Source: JAAYFT01 sp036562765 (GTDB lineage Bacteria; Bacillota; Clostridia; Tissierellales; Tissierellaceae). From it: a DNA stretch of 64,000 nucleotides. A model generated the notes under the pieces. The model saw only the letters and a list, made by a program, of their open reading frames with translations, had not been told where the DNA came from and ran no database searches. This document shows positions 63,029 to 64,000 of this stretch, one piece after another. The position numbers and the translations under genes were made by a program. Location of the stretch: positions 84,223 to 148,222 of the forward strand of contig DATCJO010000063.1 of NCBI GenBank assembly GCA_036562765.1, read 5' to 3'. Position 1 is the stretch's first letter; every line of letters begins with the position of its first letter.

Positions 63029-63767
63029 TATTTTCCTCCTCGCTGTAAAAGCATTATTCATTCATATAAAGTAAAAACTATGTTTTTTTCTATACAGTAC
63101 AAGTATTCAGTTTTTACAAATCTTATACTTAATTGATTTTATCCTTTTTTTAGTAATTAACAAACATAAGTTTTGCGCTGAATATGGTACATAAATTGGC
63201 AGAGTATATCATTGCATCTTTATATTATATGAATATAGAATAAAAGTTTCTAAATACAAAACATTATCTTATAATTACCTTTATTAAGTAAATTTATTAT
63301 TCATACTATAATATGAATTTATAAATCCTTTAGTTGTAAATTTAATTTATAAATTATTATGTTACTATCGATTTTACATTTATTAATTTTTATTTGCAAT
63401 ATAATCATTTTTTAAGATGTAATTTTTATTAGATTTTAGTTAAAAATAATCATTTAATCCAATTATAATTTTAATAACATAATTAAATAATGTTTGTCTA
63501 TGTCCCATAATAGGTTTATGTCCGAAATTAGCCTATACCTGTTGTCGTCTGAATCATCTCCTTTAAACTTATCTAATTTTGATTATTTTCCATATAAAAA
63601 ATATAAACAATCTGTAATTTAACTATTTTGTCAAGTTAATCATTTTATTTTCACTGTTATACTAATGTCACAACAATTCATTATATATATTAAAAATTAA
63701 ATTAACAAAAATTCTATCACTTCAAATTTAAAAGAAACACCCATTAAATGGGTTCTATAATAAATGT
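63029..63767. other. Long AT-rich non-coding region
   Basis: About 740 bases without a credible gene. It holds the permease promoter region and a small 6-bp hairpin at 63739-63753. No tRNA, repeat array or clear operator was recognised. Confidence 0.55.
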
Positions 63768-63768
63768 T

Positions 63769-64000
63769 GGGGTGTAAATAAAATGCATCCCACTTTATCC
63801 TTTTTTGCAAAAAATAAAAGCACTTGTGAAATAAATCTGCTAAAATGTAGGTGTCCAATACTACACATAGAAAGGAGATTTATTCACAAGTGCAATACTA
63901 TTTTATCAATAATTTACTAAATTTAAAAGATGTAATTATAAATAAAATTTCTAACGAGGATAATTCTATTAAAATCTATATCTCTACTAAACCTAAAGAG
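63769..64000 (+). mobile_element. Insertion sequence left end (ISL3-like), truncated by window edge
   Basis: Non-coding lead of about 120 bases followed by a ribosome site and the start of a transposase-like ORF. The left boundary is estimated at GGGGTGTAAATA (63769 onward); the right end is outside, so target duplications cannot be checked. Confidence 0.45.
63890..64000 (+). CDS. Transposase N-terminal fragment, ISL3-like, cut by the window edge
   Basis: 37 codons remain open to the edge from a GTG at 63890. FINNLLNLKDVIINKI and IKIYISTKPKE resemble the opening of ISL3-family transposases, before the zinc-finger. A GGAG lies about 12 bases upstream, a long spacing. Family from recall, moderate only. 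Confidence 0.5.
   Translation, partial: MQYYFINNLLNLKDVIINKISNEDNSIKIYISTKPKE

Noticed and set aside
1..64000. CRISPR array, tRNA, rRNA or riboswitch
   Set aside because: No regularly spaced direct repeats, cloverleaf or recognised aptamer core was seen by eye; a covariance-model search would settle the RNA question.

Overview
The window is AT-rich, densely coded DNA from an endospore-forming, probably anaerobic low-GC Firmicute. Evidence for this is a spoIIAA-spoIIAB-sigF operon followed by a full spoVA operon, an SufCBDSU iron-sulfur system, a 2-hydroxyacyl-CoA dehydratase activase, ferredoxin-tailed oxidoreductases and Gram-positive wall enzymes. The style fits Clostridia/Tissierellia, but the sequence alone does not fix genus or species. 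No rRNA, tRNA, CRISPR array or prophage was seen.

Layout. 1-2.7 kb: three-gene operon for acyl-CoA dehydratase activation, cut by the left edge. 2.7-8.5 kb: S41 peptidase, D-2-hydroxyacid dehydrogenase, and a wall pair (L,D-transpeptidase plus stalk-domain glucosaminidase). 8.6-12.5 kb: mnmA, NhaC-type antiporter, RtcB-type RNA ligase. 12.8-19.1 kb: SDR oxidoreductase, ABC exporter pair, and an OmpR-type two-component system with a GerMN lipoprotein. 19.2-27.6 kb: TPR-esterase, SNF-type symporter, MoxR/DUF58/transglutaminase operon, DMT permease. 27.7-32.7 kb: suf operon behind a promoter with a near-perfect inverted repeat. 32.7-46.5 kb: GNAT, nitroreductase, aldo/keto reductase, MarR-controlled heterodimeric ABC exporter, NitT/TauT-type ABC importer, DAACS symporter, a P-type ATPase with a metal-binding partner, and an arginase-fold-like orphan. 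46.6-49.8 kb: a gene remnant, CoA-binding protein, YigZ, a degenerate Nudix protein and HflX. 50-58 kb: class A PBP, then spoVA and spoIIA. 58-63 kb: folD, NlpC/P60 endopeptidase, a solitary adenine methylase and a DMT permease. 63.8 kb to the end: the start of an insertion sequence.

How the genes work together. The strongest theme is sporulation and the cell wall: sigma-F and its partner-switching regulators lie just upstream of the spoVA dipicolinate-channel genes, with wall enzymes on both sides. A sigma-H-type promoter fits the spoIIA operon well. An unlisted 54-codon membrane ORF precedes spoVAA and overlaps it. The solitary adenine methylase resembles, from memory, the sporulation-linked CamA methylase of Clostridioides difficile. 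Many 3' ends are compact: intrinsic terminator hairpins repeatedly overlap or touch the stop codon, and several are shared by convergent genes.

Start sites below were chosen by ribosome-binding-site position. In several genes this moves the start inward from the longest reading frame.
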